From: Anarhynchus alexandrinus
Taxonomy: Eukaryota > Chordata > Aves > Charadriiformes > Charadriidae
Assembly (NCBI GenBank): GCA_008711295.1
Contig: VUYV01000180.1
Coordinates: 1,976,511-2,040,510 of the forward strand
Direction: 5' to 3'
Length of the DNA: 64,000 nucleotides
Shown here: in pieces, positions 1 to 14,600 of the stretch
How the letters are laid out: the number at the start of each line of letters is the position of its first letter
Numbering within the stretch: position 1 is the stretch's first letter
Notes under the pieces: generated by a model
Told to the model about the DNA's origin: nothing
Databases searched by the model: none
Seen by the model: the letters and a program-made list of their open reading frames with translations, nothing else
Program-made: the position numbers and the translations under genes

Positions 1-3000
1 GCTCTTGAACTCTGCTTCATTTGGGGTATCTTTCAAGAAATTACTTCCTTGCTGAACGTAGGGCATAGGGAACTGTACTTGCAGATTTACTCCGGAGATC
101 AGCTAGTTATTTTCTGTCTGTGTATTATCTGATTCTGCGCTACGCAAAGACTCTCTGTTGCTGAGAGAGTTTTTAATAAAAATTGGTAACTGATGCCCAG
201 AAATACATTAGTACTGATATAGTAGCAGCATTTTCTACTCCTTCAAGAGAATCTTCAAAAAAAAAAACAACAGAAGAGGGGAGGCTGCCGTGATCTTTCA
301 TCATTTTACTTGCTGCAGTAGCTACTTCCAAATGACTAAAAATTGCATGGATACTCCAAAACCAAGAAACAACTTATCTTAGATTAAATCACCTTGTGAA
401 AGAAAATAAGCTGGTGTCATTGGTGTGGTACTGCAGCTAACCCAGGATAATATTTCTTATGAATAGGGACCATAGTGATAGGCCCATTGGAAATATGCAC
501 AGTAGAAAAAGAAAAAAAAAAAATCTTTGGCAACTGTGAAAGCACATTTCTGGAATTTGGCATAATCTAGTTAGACTGTAGTTATCTCTTTCTTGAATAA
601 AGGCTGGTGCTATTCATTTGATGTTGAGACGAATCAGAAACCCTGCTGAGAACTTTAATAAGATACCTAACAAGGGAAATTCTCCACATTAGGCAGTCTG
701 GCTAGCTGACAGTCACTGCTGTGCTATTTCAAGATGCTGTAATACGCCCCAAGTTAATATAATAGACCTCTAGAATGCTTCAATGAATTTCAGTTTTGTA
801 TAGTCTTCACTCTTATATTATATATGTATACATAGATGCACCCTGTCACACACACATATATGTCTGAACTCCACAAGATGAAACAGGACATTCACTGGGT
901 GAAGTTATATCACTATGTGAAATGGTTGATCATGGTACAAATCCTACCACTCTGCCCTATAAAAACAGGCTCTGAAGGTCTGTGTTTCAGAGACAGAAGT
1001 CTGACATTTAAATGCTGCTGTTGTATGCTAAGAATTTAATTGAAAATATAAGTCAAAGTGAATTTCTCTAGGACTCAAACTCAATCAACTTGAAAATTAA
1101 CAAAGAAAGAAAAAGGGAATGTTTGTAATGTTTTTAGTTTGAACTTTTTATACTCCTTCCCATTTTTTAGATATAAATTAACACTTTAAAAATTAACAGT
1201 AGCTTTGAAAAAAAGGAATCCTACAGTTTAAAAATATCAATGACATTTTTCACGTTATTTTCAATGAAATTTGGTTGAAAGCATAAGTAGAGACAATCAG
1301 TTTCTACTGAATGACTAAAAATTATTAACTGGAGCATTTCCAACAAATCCTATTGACATCAAAGGTAGCTTTTGTTTTGTGAACATGTTTGTTACAAAGT
1401 TAAATGGGGAGGGTTGAAGCAATTCCTTCCACTCAGCTTGAAAAAGAAATCTGAGAGATGCCGGAAGGATTATAATATATGAAATATTTCTGCTTGAAGG
1501 GACTTTGATAAGAAGGATTACTGAATGAACAAAGTACAGGATAACACGGACTTTATCCTCAAAAAATAAAGTTTTTCTTAATATCTAGCTTAAACATGCA
1601 TGATACTGCAATACATTGTTTAATGAGGGGGAGGTGCTGAAGCAGTTTGATAAAGTCAGCTATTCAAATAAAAATCTCCCCCGTTTTTTCTGTACTACTC
1701 ACTTTCTCAGAAGTCATGCATCTGATCCTTGTCTGGCTGGGTGATTCATGTTTCTTCCTGCCCGCCTAGATTTGACCCACAGATCTTTGTTGCAACCTCC
1801 ACACCTGTCAAGTCTTCTCCTACGATTTGCTCGTGTTAGTTTGCTAGCAAACCCCTGCATAGTTTTCTTTACCGTACATCTGTAAATACAACTTAGGCAT
1901 GCTTGACTTTGCCTTGGGTGTCATAACGTGTTTTCTGGACTTACCTTCCTATAACACTGTTACTTACTCGAAGCAAACCCTGAAAACTTTCATCCTGCAA
2001 GTGGGATATTGTTTAAAAAACTAAAGTCTGTGTTCACTTGCTTGGATTCTTGTAATTTTACCTACCAAACTAGTTTTTATTCTCTAAAATAAAATGCTGC
2101 TGGACATGATTACATTTTCTTTATCTTTAATATAAATAAGGGAAGTAGTTATAAATAGTGGATGAGAATCTGTGCATGCATAGTGATTTTTAATTGCTGA
2201 GAAGTTTCTACTACATTCAGCTTGCAGCTGGCTGTATTGTTATTGTGTTGGTCACATTGTAGTTGGCTAACTTATTTATTGCCTTCCCAGCTATATTTTG
2301 GGCTTTGGACTACACTCTAACAAGTCCAGATGGATTTCAGCCTAAGTTGTACATTTAAATCTATAACCTAAATATAAAATATAGATTTAATTCATTATAA
2401 GTATTGCTCCAGCATCAATGTTGATCATTACATTTATTATGTGATCTCCCTGTAAGTAGGTAAAATTATGCATTGGTTTTGGGCAAATTACATTGCAATC
2501 CTTAAATATGATTTCGTATGTATAATGTGAAATGTTGGATCATACTATCAAAATCCATAATGATGATTTTGTTCATCTCAACATAGGTTCTGGGTTCATG
2601 CTTAACAAACCCATACTCAGCAAAATTCTTAAGTATGTACTGAATTTCAACAACTGCTTAACTTAAAATGTTATTATATAGAAGGCAATATTCAAAGCAT
2701 ATTTGTATAATTTGATGCTTTGTTATGGAACATTTATTCTAGTTTGAGCATAACTCTGAGAATGAATCAGATAGATAGTCTGTATCCTGAGCTCCTCTGA
2801 AAGTACTGGTAGCGTGGTGGAAGCTGTCCCTACTGAAATCAGTAGCAGATCAGTCCATTGACATGAGAAAAAGCTTGACCCCACTTAAAGGAAGAGAAGG
2901 TATGTATGTTTTACATATACAAATGAAGCATACTACTTATTTACTTGATATCGTCTTACTGCCAGTTAATGGTTTGCTAATAACTGTGACCCCTACTACC

Positions 3001-6000
3001 TGCCACACACCATACTTGCATCTCCCAATGTGGTGCGTTGCTTGCGGTTATGGTGGTGCGATAGTTGGGCAGCTGNTATCTCCCAGTATGTAGTGGTTAT
3101 GGTGGTGCGATAGTTGGGCAGCTGCATGAGACTCCAACCAGACTGCAGCTGCGTTCTCTACCATGATCAATACAAGCTCTTTCCTGACACTCGCAGTGAG
3201 GATGCTGCTGCATGCTCCTGGTACTGGGAGCTTCTGTGAAAATTCTGCTGTTAGAAGAGAACTGCAGTGATTAGACAAAGCCCTTGAGACAGTTAACTTT
3301 TTATTGAATAAGAAAATACAATTTTACGCATTTTTTTTCCCCAAAACACATGGCAGAAAAAGGAGTCAGTGCTTCAGAGTCCTGGTAGCTGTGAGTGTTT
3401 CTCTACAGAAACTGTCACTTTATTGCTATTGTTAGCAGGTGGTCTAATGGCAAAGATTTTAATAACTATTTTTTATTAAATAGTACTATACAGCTGAAAA
3501 GTAGTAAATGTGGTAGGTATGTTTAAGAAGGCATAGAACAAATACATAACAAACAACATTAGTCTTACTCCAATGATATAAATATTTCAGAAAAGTTTTT
3601 CCTTTAAAAAGAAAGAGAAAAAGTAATCAGCCATGGGAGTAAGTAGAAAACTGAAAAAAGTATATAATACACATTCACTAAGCCCATCATGCTGTACTCA
3701 TCTGATATTTTCTTTGGTAAGGTATGTCATTTTTTAGATAAATAACATACAACATTACTGGTTAAACTAAGGAAGATAATGGAATAGACTAAGAAATGTA
3801 GGGTACATAAAAAGCTAGTATAAGGATTATGATTAACATTGAATTGAAAGGAATTTAGTAATGGTACTACTTAAGAATTGTTACAGAGGTAAATGCTGTT
3901 TAATATTTTCATTTCTGACTGTAGCAAGAGACTAGTAGCGTTCTGGTAATTTTTTTTTTCTATCAAAAAGGTAGGATATGTCATCAATACGTGAATAATG
4001 TAAATGTCTTTAAAAGACAAAACGTGACTAAATTATCTTGTTATTAAGCACGATATCATGCAGTTAGGGATCATGTTAATAGTTTTTGCAGTAAGACAGG
4101 AATTTGGGCTGAATAATGGAGGGGGAGGAAAAACAAAGGGTTTTATTCAGCCATGGAGGACAGTCGAGCATCAGTGTCATGTGGCTGTGAAAAAGGCAGA
4201 GACAATCTTAAGATTTACTGGTTTCAAAATTTCTTTTAAAAGAGGAAAGAGTAGTGCCATTGAAATATTAATGTGAAAACAGAGAGATTCTGGTCACCCA
4301 GTTCTAAAAAAAACCCCGAATAATAATGAGGATAGGCTTGGAAAATACTATTCAGATGACCAGGAAAAAGGAGAGCCTATATTCTGTGAACCTAAAATAA
4401 ATGGCTTTTTGGCCAAGCAAAACAAAGGTTGAGAATTTCTGTGGTTAAATCCAAGAAGAAAGCACCAACAGGGGAAAGCATTCCTTAAAGGTTGACACTG
4501 ACAAGAGAAAAAGTGTCTATGAATTGGTAAGGAATAGACTCAGGCCTGAATTTTCAAATTTCCAACCATGTTTGGAAGAAGTTTCTGGAGAAAGCTTCCA
4601 ATAGGAATGGCAAGGCAAAGAATTAAACTTGGTTTTGAATGGTCCTCCATCAGTTCATTAAATGGGTCATGTGATTATGCATCACATATTTTTCTCTGCC
4701 AATAGGTGTGGTGGCATTTTTATGGCTGACCAAGGAAATCAGAGATGTGAAACAGTTTTCTGCTTTTGCTGTGAAGAGTTCTAAGTAGCGCAACTAGGTT
4801 AGAAGTCATGTACAGATCACATAAGTGTGTATTAGTAGTAAGAAACAACACAATCAAAAGCATGATGGTTATATATTCAGACCAGTTTTTGACTGGTATT
4901 TCCTACTGATTTCAGTGAACTCCCATCAGTTTTCAGTAGCTGAAGGCTGTGTACTTACACGCTTATTTTTCAGAAGTTGCTTCCAAGAACTGAAACTTCT
5001 CCAAGGTTTCTGTATCAAAATATAAGACAGATATGGGAAAACCATTACCTTAAGGAGACATAAAATAATTATACACATTTTAAACATGGAAGTAAATTAA
5101 TCCTCAACATTACTGAGCAGATTTGAAAATAATTAGTTTCATTAAAATTCAAATTATTAAAGATTATTATTAATTTGCCTTTATCTGAGAGAAATCATTT
5201 AGCCATCAGTGTCTTTTTTTTTCTTCCTTCTTCTGTACAGATATTTAATTCCTCCATATAGACAGTTGGGTTTTTTTATCTCCTCTTCCTTGACCAAACT
5301 TCTCAGTCCACAACAGTTTGGAGAACTGCTCTCTTTACCTTCTTTCTGCTATGTCCATTCCCTATTGAAGCATTGTTCTCTTTTTCTTGTGTTTAGAACC
5401 AGATGAACAACCCAAAGGAAATAATAACAAAAGGAATCCTTCCCGAGTATTTTCCCAGCAAAGACAATGAATGTTCAAATATAGAAAAGAAGACAAATCT
5501 TTCTAGAACTATATCATCACATATTCTTCATTATTATATTGGAATGAAAAAGAAATTTTTACTTGGCAGCTCAATGTTTCCTCAAATATAAATCACTTTA
5601 TTTTTGGAAAGACAAAAGCCATCTCTCTTTTTTGTATACTGCAATTCTTCCTTCAAAATATTAGGGTGTGCATTGTTAAGCATTATGTAGTTTGATCAGA
5701 TTCTGAAAACATAAAGATGTAGAAAATCAAATAAAACGAACCATCAACAGTGTGAGTCTACCTTAGTACAAAGATTTTCGTAATAAACAAGAGGTACTAA
5801 CAGTCATGCAGGCTTGCCTACTTTGCTTCACATTATGTGAGCACTTGCCATAGATTGATTTTTAACCACTAGAAAGTGAGATGAATTATGAGGCACCCAA
5901 AAAACCCTCCCAAGTGTTATAGAAGGATAGAGTGTTCTGCTGCTCAGTACCAGAAAGGCATAACATAGCAAATGAACCAGGTGTGGCAGTTGATATTCCC

Positions 6001-7386
6001 TCCCTGAGACCTAACCAACACATCTGCAACACTTGAAACCTACACTTGAAAATAAACAAAATGTGAAGTTGATGAGAGTTTAATGAAAACAATATCTAAC
6101 TTCAATTAGTTACAGTGGAAGCTCACTAATTTTCACTTGGCTAACTCCCAAACTCCATAATTTTAAAGGAAGTGCTGTTTCTCCCTTCTTCTCAACAAAG
6201 ATTTAAGAAACAGAGTGCCATAGGAATATGTATCAGTAAAAAAATTATTATTTTTCTAAAATGTATAGTATTATATTACAGAGTATGTACACATATCTTG
6301 CTGTATCATCACAAAAGGTAACTGGTAATGTCTTGGTCATATTCTTTGTCATTGGATTCAGAAGTTTTATTTCTAACACAGTTAAACTGGGACCCATTTC
6401 TTATAGCAGTTATGTGCAAATCCCTTTGTTCTGGCTGTTCACATTGTTAGGAAGGACTAGGGACGAGGCTCCTTTGACAGTGACGAAAATTGAATCTAGT
6501 CCTTTAGTGTTCTATTGCGCTTGCAGGATTGGGATGTTTAATACGTTTCCTAGGTCTTCATTTTTAGTCTTGGGAGCAAACTCCGTCTTGAGATAACTGG
6601 ACTGAAAGTAGCTCATAGTTGATTTTCACTTTTGGTGCACTGGAACTGGATTAAACTTTTAAATCGTTTATATCAGGTTGCTTAATGTGTCTGACTGGGC
6701 GCACGTATAAACAAGAAACACTTTGTACAAATGAGAAGCAGTGCCCAGACCTACAATAACAGTTAGCTATTTCTTATTTTCCTAGAAATGTGGGATCCAA
6801 ACTAAACTGTAGTCTAGTTCACACAGGAGGACTAAGCAGGTACCAAACAGGTTGTTCATTCTGATGAAAAGCTGACCCAAGTTGCTTTTTATTGAGAGAG
6901 CAGTCCCTGTGTATAAGATAGATGTAATTTCAAGCATGTGTTGGTTAATTTTTTAAAAAAAACAACAATGCTGTTGTCTTTAAAATATGCCTAAAGGAGC
7001 ATACTTCTACCTTAATAAGTATGCTTTTATTACTCACTGGTACTTTAACAAATAAAAAAAGAAATATCTTCTAATGGAGTAAAAAATCTTTTCAAAATAA
7101 AATATTTCACTACCAATGACAGAGAGAATCCAAGACAGAAGATTTGCCTAACCATGGATCTTCTTTTGAAAATCAAATCAACAGCTCTGGATGAATCACT
7201 TAGCTTAATCGCCACAAAGGATTTAATTTTTTCTCTGTTTTTAAAAACGATACTGTCTTCAGTTTTATGAAATTAGTTGTTCACTTAGGGTAACGTTCTG
7301 GACTAATCTATGGCTTTTTAATCTTTTTTACAAGAATCAGTCTTCAATGTGCAGGAGGTTGATAGCTGATATAAGTTATACAGCAC
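1..7386. other. Intergenic, AT-rich, no gene seen
   Basis: Apart from the tandem duplication near 3.05 kb, the stretch is unique AT-rich sequence with short A and T runs. Open frames do not exceed 111 codons and none looks like a protein family. Confidence 0.75.
3046..3124. repeat. Short tandem duplication around a single N
   Basis: A 30-base unit ending CAGCTG occurs at 3046-3075 and exactly again at 3095-3124, and both copies are preceded by a related TCTCCCA(A/G)T stretch. A single ambiguous base lies at 3076, right at the junction, so the copy number in the assembly may be unreliable. Confidence 0.85.
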
Positions 7387-7485
7387 TTTCTTTCTTTCTT
7401 CTTTCTTTCTTTCTTTCTCTCTTTCTCTCTTTTTCTCTTTCTCTCTTTCTTTCTTTCTTTCTTTCTTCCTTTCTTTCTTTCTTCT
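7387..7485. repeat. TTTC/CTTT polypyrimidine microsatellite
   Basis: About 100 bases are pure C/T in tetranucleotide units with CTCT interruptions. The Lys/Glu/Arg-rich frame on the other strand is a translation of this tract, not a gene. Confidence 0.95.
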
Positions 7486-10400
7486 GACAGTTTTAGAGAG
7501 CTGCAAGCGTTAGCAGTCTAAAAAATTGCTGCTCTGAGCTGGTCTTGTATGGTATTCAACAGAGAAGGAGATGGCAGTACCCTACTCAGGTTCCTTCTGA
7601 GAATGTCATCTTTACTTCTTCTAGTGGACTCCTCATATTGTGGTTGCTTTCTCATTCTTCATTAGCACATAATGAAGGATAGAAAATGATTGACATTTTT
7701 TATTGTGCTTTCTCCTATTTCTAGTGTCACAAAGTAAGCCAATGGTAAAGCAGAAACCTTTTTTGTTTTGTTTTGAAGACAAATTTAACACCTTACTTAG
7801 TGTAATCTCAGCTGACTAACAGATTCTTTGGTAAACATTTTTAGAAGGTTGTAGCTATAGCTACATTTTGGAATTACCCTGATGTTCACTATACTTCAAA
7901 TCTGCATTCTTCCATAAGTCAATCTTCCATTTTGCTGCAGGCAAAGATCTCAACTAAGGAGACTCCAGTACTCTTGAAATTGGAAAATTATATTGTAAGA
8001 GGAAAAATGCCTTTAATTTAGCACAGTATGCTGTAAAACAGTAAAATGCTTTAATGTTTCTGCCTCCTAGGACAGCCCTGATTCTGCTGCTGATTAAGTA
8101 TATACAAAATAGTCCTTTTGGTGTAGCAGTTGCTGTTAATCAAGGGTAGAATTCTTCGTTGAGAAGTGAAGCGTAAATAAACACCAAGGTGTTTAGTAGT
8201 TATTTCAGTTTGCATGGCTTCTTAATTAGAGGTGTTTGAATGCCTTAAGAGTTCCCAATCTCTGGGACCACGTCCCAATTTATCTTTGGGACATAACTTA
8301 CAGGGAGCTTACCAGGAGGTTTTATAAGCTGACAGAGTACCATCAAAGACATTTTTTTTTTCAGTGGATTGAAGATAAAGAAAAGGCTCTTTGGTTCATT
8401 GCCTGAGTTTCTTTAGTAAGAAGGACTTGATTATGTTTTCAAGACCCATGTCAATCGGTTTTCTCTAAGTAGTTACCTTGATTTACACCAACTGAAAATT
8501 TGGTTTACTGTTTTCTTTAAATAATTTACCTTAAATATTCTGTTCTACCTTAAGGCTTTGGTTTACCTAAGGCTTATCTTAAATAATTTGCATTGTCTGA
8601 ATAAACATGTATTATTAAAAAGAGCTTTGAATGTTTGTTGCTTTTCATGTGTTTACTTATCTTGTGCTGTGTGCACACTTATATGTGTTTGCTTCTCTTT
8701 TCTAGTTTGGTATCACTGATAATTTTTGTATCCTCTCTTCCTTCCAACCTACCCTATTATCAAGTACCTTCTACTATCAGCCTGAAAGTGAATGTCACAA
8801 CATTGTTCAGAGGGTGGGCTCAAACCAAAACACAGGACTGGAGACCTTCCTCCTTGTCCTACTGACATTTTTTACTCTAAACACGACCTTTACAATGTGC
8901 GTTTATTTTTTAAAAATGAGTTTAAATATTAAATCCAAACTTTCTGCAGTTTAGACATTTTCTTACACAAACATTGTTACTCTAGCATTGTCTGAGGTTA
9001 GTATTAGTGTTTCTTATGGGTTGACTTCTTGACAGATTTTTTTTCCTTATAAACAATGTTATTTTGTTTCAAGCTGGAGTTTCATTTACACTATTTAGAA
9101 TTTTCTCAATATATTATAACAAAGTGTTCATTAAAAAGTACACTTTCCAGAACTGTTAATTAAAAGGGCATGCTGGGATAAATAAACCCATATGCTGTTG
9201 ATTAACCACCTTTTAGGGGTCAACAGTTGGGATGTCCTGCTGTGCTTATGTTAATTGTTGTCCAAAATTTTACCAGGAACTGTTTTGTCCATATGGCACT
9301 TGCTGAAAATGTAAGGTCTATAGAGACAATGAACCAAACCCAAAGAAAAAAGGTATCTCAGACTGTGGTATACGTGGCAACTTCATGGTGGTACTTAACC
9401 TGCTCTATTATGTAAGATACAAAAAAAATTAAAAAGTAATAGAGATTTTATGTGGGTGTATGTGTGTATTCATCATTATCTTGTCTGTGAATATCTACCA
9501 CTATTTATAGAGAGAATATCTACCTGCTTATAAGGAAATATAAATGTAGATTTGTAAGATATAATTTTCCAAAATAGTGAAAAATAAAAAGGGATGTCAA
9601 TATATTTAAAAGCCCCAAACTACGTGGCAAAGGACTCCTACTGTTGACTCTGGACATAATGTTTTTCAGCTGAACAGAAATCACTTTCCCTTGTAAAACC
9701 CAATACATACTGACATTTCTTTTTGTTAGTTAATTATCCCCTGAAGACATCTGTCTCCATGGAAGGTGAATCACAGAAATGTCTATAAGAGTGGAAGGTT
9801 TGCCCTTTGATTTTCCTTTTTGAAGTCTAAAAACCCACTCACCTTTGCAAAAAACTCTTTCCATTTGTTTGGATTATTTTTAAAATTTAGGCATACAATT
9901 TTTTTCACTTCCATCTTTCATGATGTAAGGTATTTATGAAATTATTTGCAGATGAGTTAAAAAAAAAAGCCAAACAACCACCTGAACATAATATTTTATT
10001 CAGAGATTTAAATCAGACTAAAAGTTTTGCCTAAGACTGTTAAAATTCAGTGTCTCTTTTACCACACTCCTGCTGAAATTATGAAAAACTGCTGGCCAAG
10101 TTTGAATTTCAAACAGTGATATCATCAGCTGGGTCAGAAGTTGGAGAAAAAAACACCAGAAAAAAAGTTCGTATCAATCATTTCTTTTACTTACTATATC
10201 TTCCTTCTGTATTTTAAGAAGGAAAATCAATCACTATTGAGAAAGCCTCAAACTTTCAAAGTAACTTTACTTTCAAAAAGAAACAGAGAAAGGGAATAAT
10301 TGAGGTGTGGATTAGTTTAGTTTAGTTTGACAGTTCAGAAGGAGTGTTTTCAATGTGATATTGGCTGCCCAACAGTTTCTACGTGGTGAAGAGCTGAATG

Positions 10401-11339
10401 CTGGTTCCTGTTGAAGATCTGGCTCTGCATATAGTCCTGTCCATCAAAGAATGACAAAATCCTGTAACAAATCTCCTTCAGTCAAGCAGGACAAATTAGC
10501 AATCTTTATGTTTCACAGACAACCAAAATGATGCTAACCGTATGGCTGCCTCCACTCACACTGAAATAACTGTGATTTCAGATCAAGAAGAGCTGGAGAA
10601 GGTGATAGGCTGGATGATGACAACATGAAATACTTCACTAAACTGAAAGCTCTGTGATACCAGAATCTCACAAGAAAACCAATTGCTCAAGGTCCGGGTC
10701 ATGTTCATATTTCACATTGTCTGACAACGCGGCTTTGTCTGGGGAGAAAAAGTAATTCATTTTTTTGTTTTTAGGGAAAAAAAAAAGAATTAATTTAAAC
10801 AAAATACTGCACTGATGCAGCTTTACTATATGAAGAGGCAGTTATGTCTCATTCTCCTCAGGCTTTTCAGATTTTGCTGTGCTCTGAAGTAATTTTGTAT
10901 ACATATTGTTCAGCATGTCTGTTAACAACCTCCTTTGGCTCTTTATTGGTCAGAGAAACTAGTTCAGAAACCCCAAATCTCAATCTGCTTCCTCAAACTT
11001 CTCTCCTTTCCCATTAGTTTAGTTCCCGTCTTTGTTTTATGTGCCTGTGGTCTTACTTAAGGAGTATTTTTAGCTTGTAAAATAGTTATTTGATTCAACT
11101 CTCTTCTATGAAGAGCAATTACAAACCACAGACAAGTCATTGTGGATGAAATGCCTCTGAAACCGCTCAACCTTGAACCAGTATCAACAATGGTACAGTA
11201 AAAATATGGAAATAAAGACGAAAATGGATTTCTTTCTCACTTGCTTGCCTTCTCTGTCCTTTCACACTTCTGTCTTTTGCCTAGCTCCCAGTTCCCTGGC
11301 TGTATGTCTTGTTTCTTACTCTCTCACGGTGTCCCTCCA

Positions 11340-11690
11340 TCTACTTTTCCTGGTTATTGTCAGGGAGGAGCCAGCACAGGGCTTGCTCCACAAACCTGCG
11401 CTCGGACAGCGCTGGGATAATAAGAGGTTCCTTGGACAGAGAGGGTGAAACAATGAGTCAAGTCCAAGGTCAGACTGGGAAGTCCAGTGAGCAAGTCAGG
11501 ATTGGCAGGGGCAGAGCTGGAGACTGGCACTCCTACAGCATCACTGGGACAGGGACTGACGGCCCCGTTATGGGCTGGAATGGGATCCCAGGACATGGAC
11601 AGAGTGGAGGGAGGCACAGGGGAGGTTGGGCAGGGACAGGTAGACCTTGGTGCTCTCAGGGCCATGACAGGTTGTAACTATACCTTGTGA
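11340..11690. other. GC-richer patch of unknown origin
   Basis: About 350 bases, rich in GGGA, CAGG and GGCACAGG words, stand out from the AT-rich surroundings. Frames up to 122 codons are open on both strands, as expected from low AT content, and none resembles a protein family. It may be a fragment of a transposable element or an unannotated exon. Confidence 0.4.
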
Positions 11691-14600
11691 GTTTCCTCAT
11701 TCTAATTGTCTCCAATTTCATTTTTCACCCAGCATAAGTAAACACGTAGGGTTCCCCCACCCCCAAATTCATCTCAAATATTTAATTTTTTAGTGTTTTC
11801 CTCCCAATACAGAGCTCCGCTTCCTCTTTGCCTATTAACTGAGGATAACTAAGCAAGTCATCCTGCTAGAACTGCCAGTTTCAGGATGATAAGAAAACAA
11901 TTTAGGTGAAAGGAAAAGAGAAAATTGGAAATTAGTCATGTTCAGAGAGTAATAGAGAAATGGTTATTTAATTCATATTTCCACTGAGTCTTTTTTGTTT
12001 TTCTGAGAGATCTCTTAGGTATCAAGCATATTTTCTAACAATCAGTACTCTAAAGTATCCTTAAGATTTTCTGGAAGTAACCTCATCAGATGCTGCCCAT
12101 ATGTCAGTACCACCTCAAGCTTCTTGAAGAACTCCTGGCCGAATTTTTTACAGGATACCCACTAAATTCATTGAACAATTCCAAAGGTCAGGTCCAAAAC
12201 CCTATTCTCAGTAATGGCTGATGATTGCTGAGGGTATGCTTTTCTGTCATTTCTGGTATACTGTCAGAGACCTACTGTGTACTGTTGCTGGGTTTTTTGA
12301 GCTAAACTAGGTTTATTGTGCCTTTGGCTTCTTGGCAAACAATAACTTCATGTAGCACAGGACAGATTTGTAGCAATAAAATTGAAATTTAATATCTTAC
12401 AATAGCAACTACACACCTAAGTAAAATAATTTCTGCAAATCAGCCATTGAATGTTCAGTAATTCAGACTATAAGAAGAAATCCAAAAAACTTCAAAAGAA
12501 AGTTGGCCCTTTTTTAATTCCTTAATTTATGGACAGTGGCTACGAATAAGGTATAGCCAAAAAATCCCCCCTAAAAACTCCAAAATTTAAAAGTAAAAAC
12601 AATCAGCAGCCTAAATTTGCCTTCTCCCTTCCAAATGCTTAGAACATTCCTTTTAAAATACAGGAATTCTACATGTAGATTTTGACTAAACTCGGGTTTT
12701 ATTTAGTAAATTATCAGCTGTTTTGGTGGTTTTGAAACTAGAATTGGTGCTCTGCTTTACTTCTGTAAGAAAGGTACTATGCTGAAATAATCTGTCTTAA
12801 TGAAATGTGATTTCACTATGGCACAAGGAATAGTATTATCAAATGGTTGAATCTAAGGGGTTTAGAAATTGTGTTTGGGATGAAGGTTTTGGGATATTAC
12901 CTTGTTATGAATGAAAACTTTGATGTTTTTGAGTAGATTCTCAGCTGGTGCTAAGTTACTCAGTGCAGTTACTCTGATTCATGCCATGTAAGGACTGACT
13001 TCCACTCTTCATTCATTTGTACTAAACCTGTCTTCCTCGGTATCATTCATTTAAAAACCAATTTAAACAAAACCTGGAAGAAAAGTGAATCTATAAATAA
13101 GAAACCTTGCAGATAGCACCTTGCTTAATTTAGTATATGTGCACACTCACATGCTAAAGCTGTTTATGATAATAGATGCACTGTGTAATGCTCAGAAACC
13201 TGTTTTCAAATTTCAAAGCAATCTAGCCTTAGGTTAGGTAGTTCTGTAGGAGAGAATATAACCAGCCTGAGCGACTGTGATGAGTATTCTTTACAGCTTA
13301 ATACACTGCTGATCACTTATAAATATTCTACCATAATATGTTATTAGATTTTAATTTCTTTATCACTTTTTCTTCCTTTGGTTTCTATTAGAAATGCTTG
13401 CCTGAGGCATTTGGAGATGTCATTTTGCATAATGAAAGGGGACTAACATGAATGCAAATTTCCAGCAAATATTTTTCTTTCTTTTAGAGGCAAATTATCA
13501 TGAAATTTTCCCAAAGAAAATTCTACTCTTTTGGCAGTTTTGCTATATACTTCTGGCGATTTTTTTTCCCCTCATTTTCAATGGCAAATTCAAGCTCTTG
13601 ATCCAGAGATTTGAATTTTAATGAAAAAAGGTGAATTGAAATAGTTAGTTGAAGCAGTTTAAAGTACCTCCAGATGAATGGAAATAAAGAATATAAGATT
13701 TTCCCATTTCTCCTTATTCATCCTACAATGCCAAACTGGAGAGTTTACCCAAGGTATGTACTGCTACACTGCTGAGAAGATTCTGGTGATAAGAAATTGA
13801 ATAATTTCTTTTTGCAATGGTACAATAGGGTGCAACTGAATATTAGGAAATACATTTATTTGATAACTAATAGGGAAAATCAGAAAATAAAAGCTCAGTT
13901 CTTCTTAGGCAAGTGTGTATGTTGCAAATCTTACTGATACCAGATGATTTTTCAGCAGCATCTTTGGAAACCGTAGAGAAGTGCTTCCATTTAAATGCTT
14001 CTTTAGTGTTTACAAAACTAATTTGAGAAAATGTCCAGATTAGTCATCCTCCCGTGACTAAGTTATCATTAAAAGAAACTGAAAATATTAAGTAAAAGGA
14101 AAAGATGAAGGAAATAGAAGGGATAGGTCAGACATACATAGGACTAAATAGTCTGGTTCAAACCCCTGCTACTTCAGGCAAAGACATTTCATGAACATTT
14201 CACAGACTTCAGTATTACCGATGCTGCTCTCACTCCCAAGTCCTACATCCCAGTTTCTTGAACATAGATGCAAAAGATTAGTTTTAGTACTATACATTGA
14301 TTATCTTCAATGTCAAGAAGATTAAGATAATCACAGAGGGGGGTCCACTTACACGTTATTCTCCTTTTATTTGCATAAATAAAATAACTTTTATCATTCA
14401 ACTTTTGGTATGTCTGCCTTCATTCTTACACTTTCTTGATGAGTCTTTTTTCAGTATCCTCTTGTCTCTTGGCTAACTCATAATGCCTTTCTTTGGGTCA
14501 TTTTCATGCACTGTCTCTGGAGTATTTCTACATTTTTTCCCATTGATTTAAATGAAAACTCTAGCTAGTTTAATGCTTTTAACTTGGTATTCAAAGCTGG

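Noticed and set aside
6261..6596. 111-codon plus-strand hydrophobic frame
   Set aside because: AT-rich sequence gives hydrophobic translations by chance; no homologous pattern or splice context.
14150..14172. tRNA B-box-like GGTTCAAACCC
   Set aside because: The flanking bases do not form a T-arm stem and no A box or acceptor stem was found.
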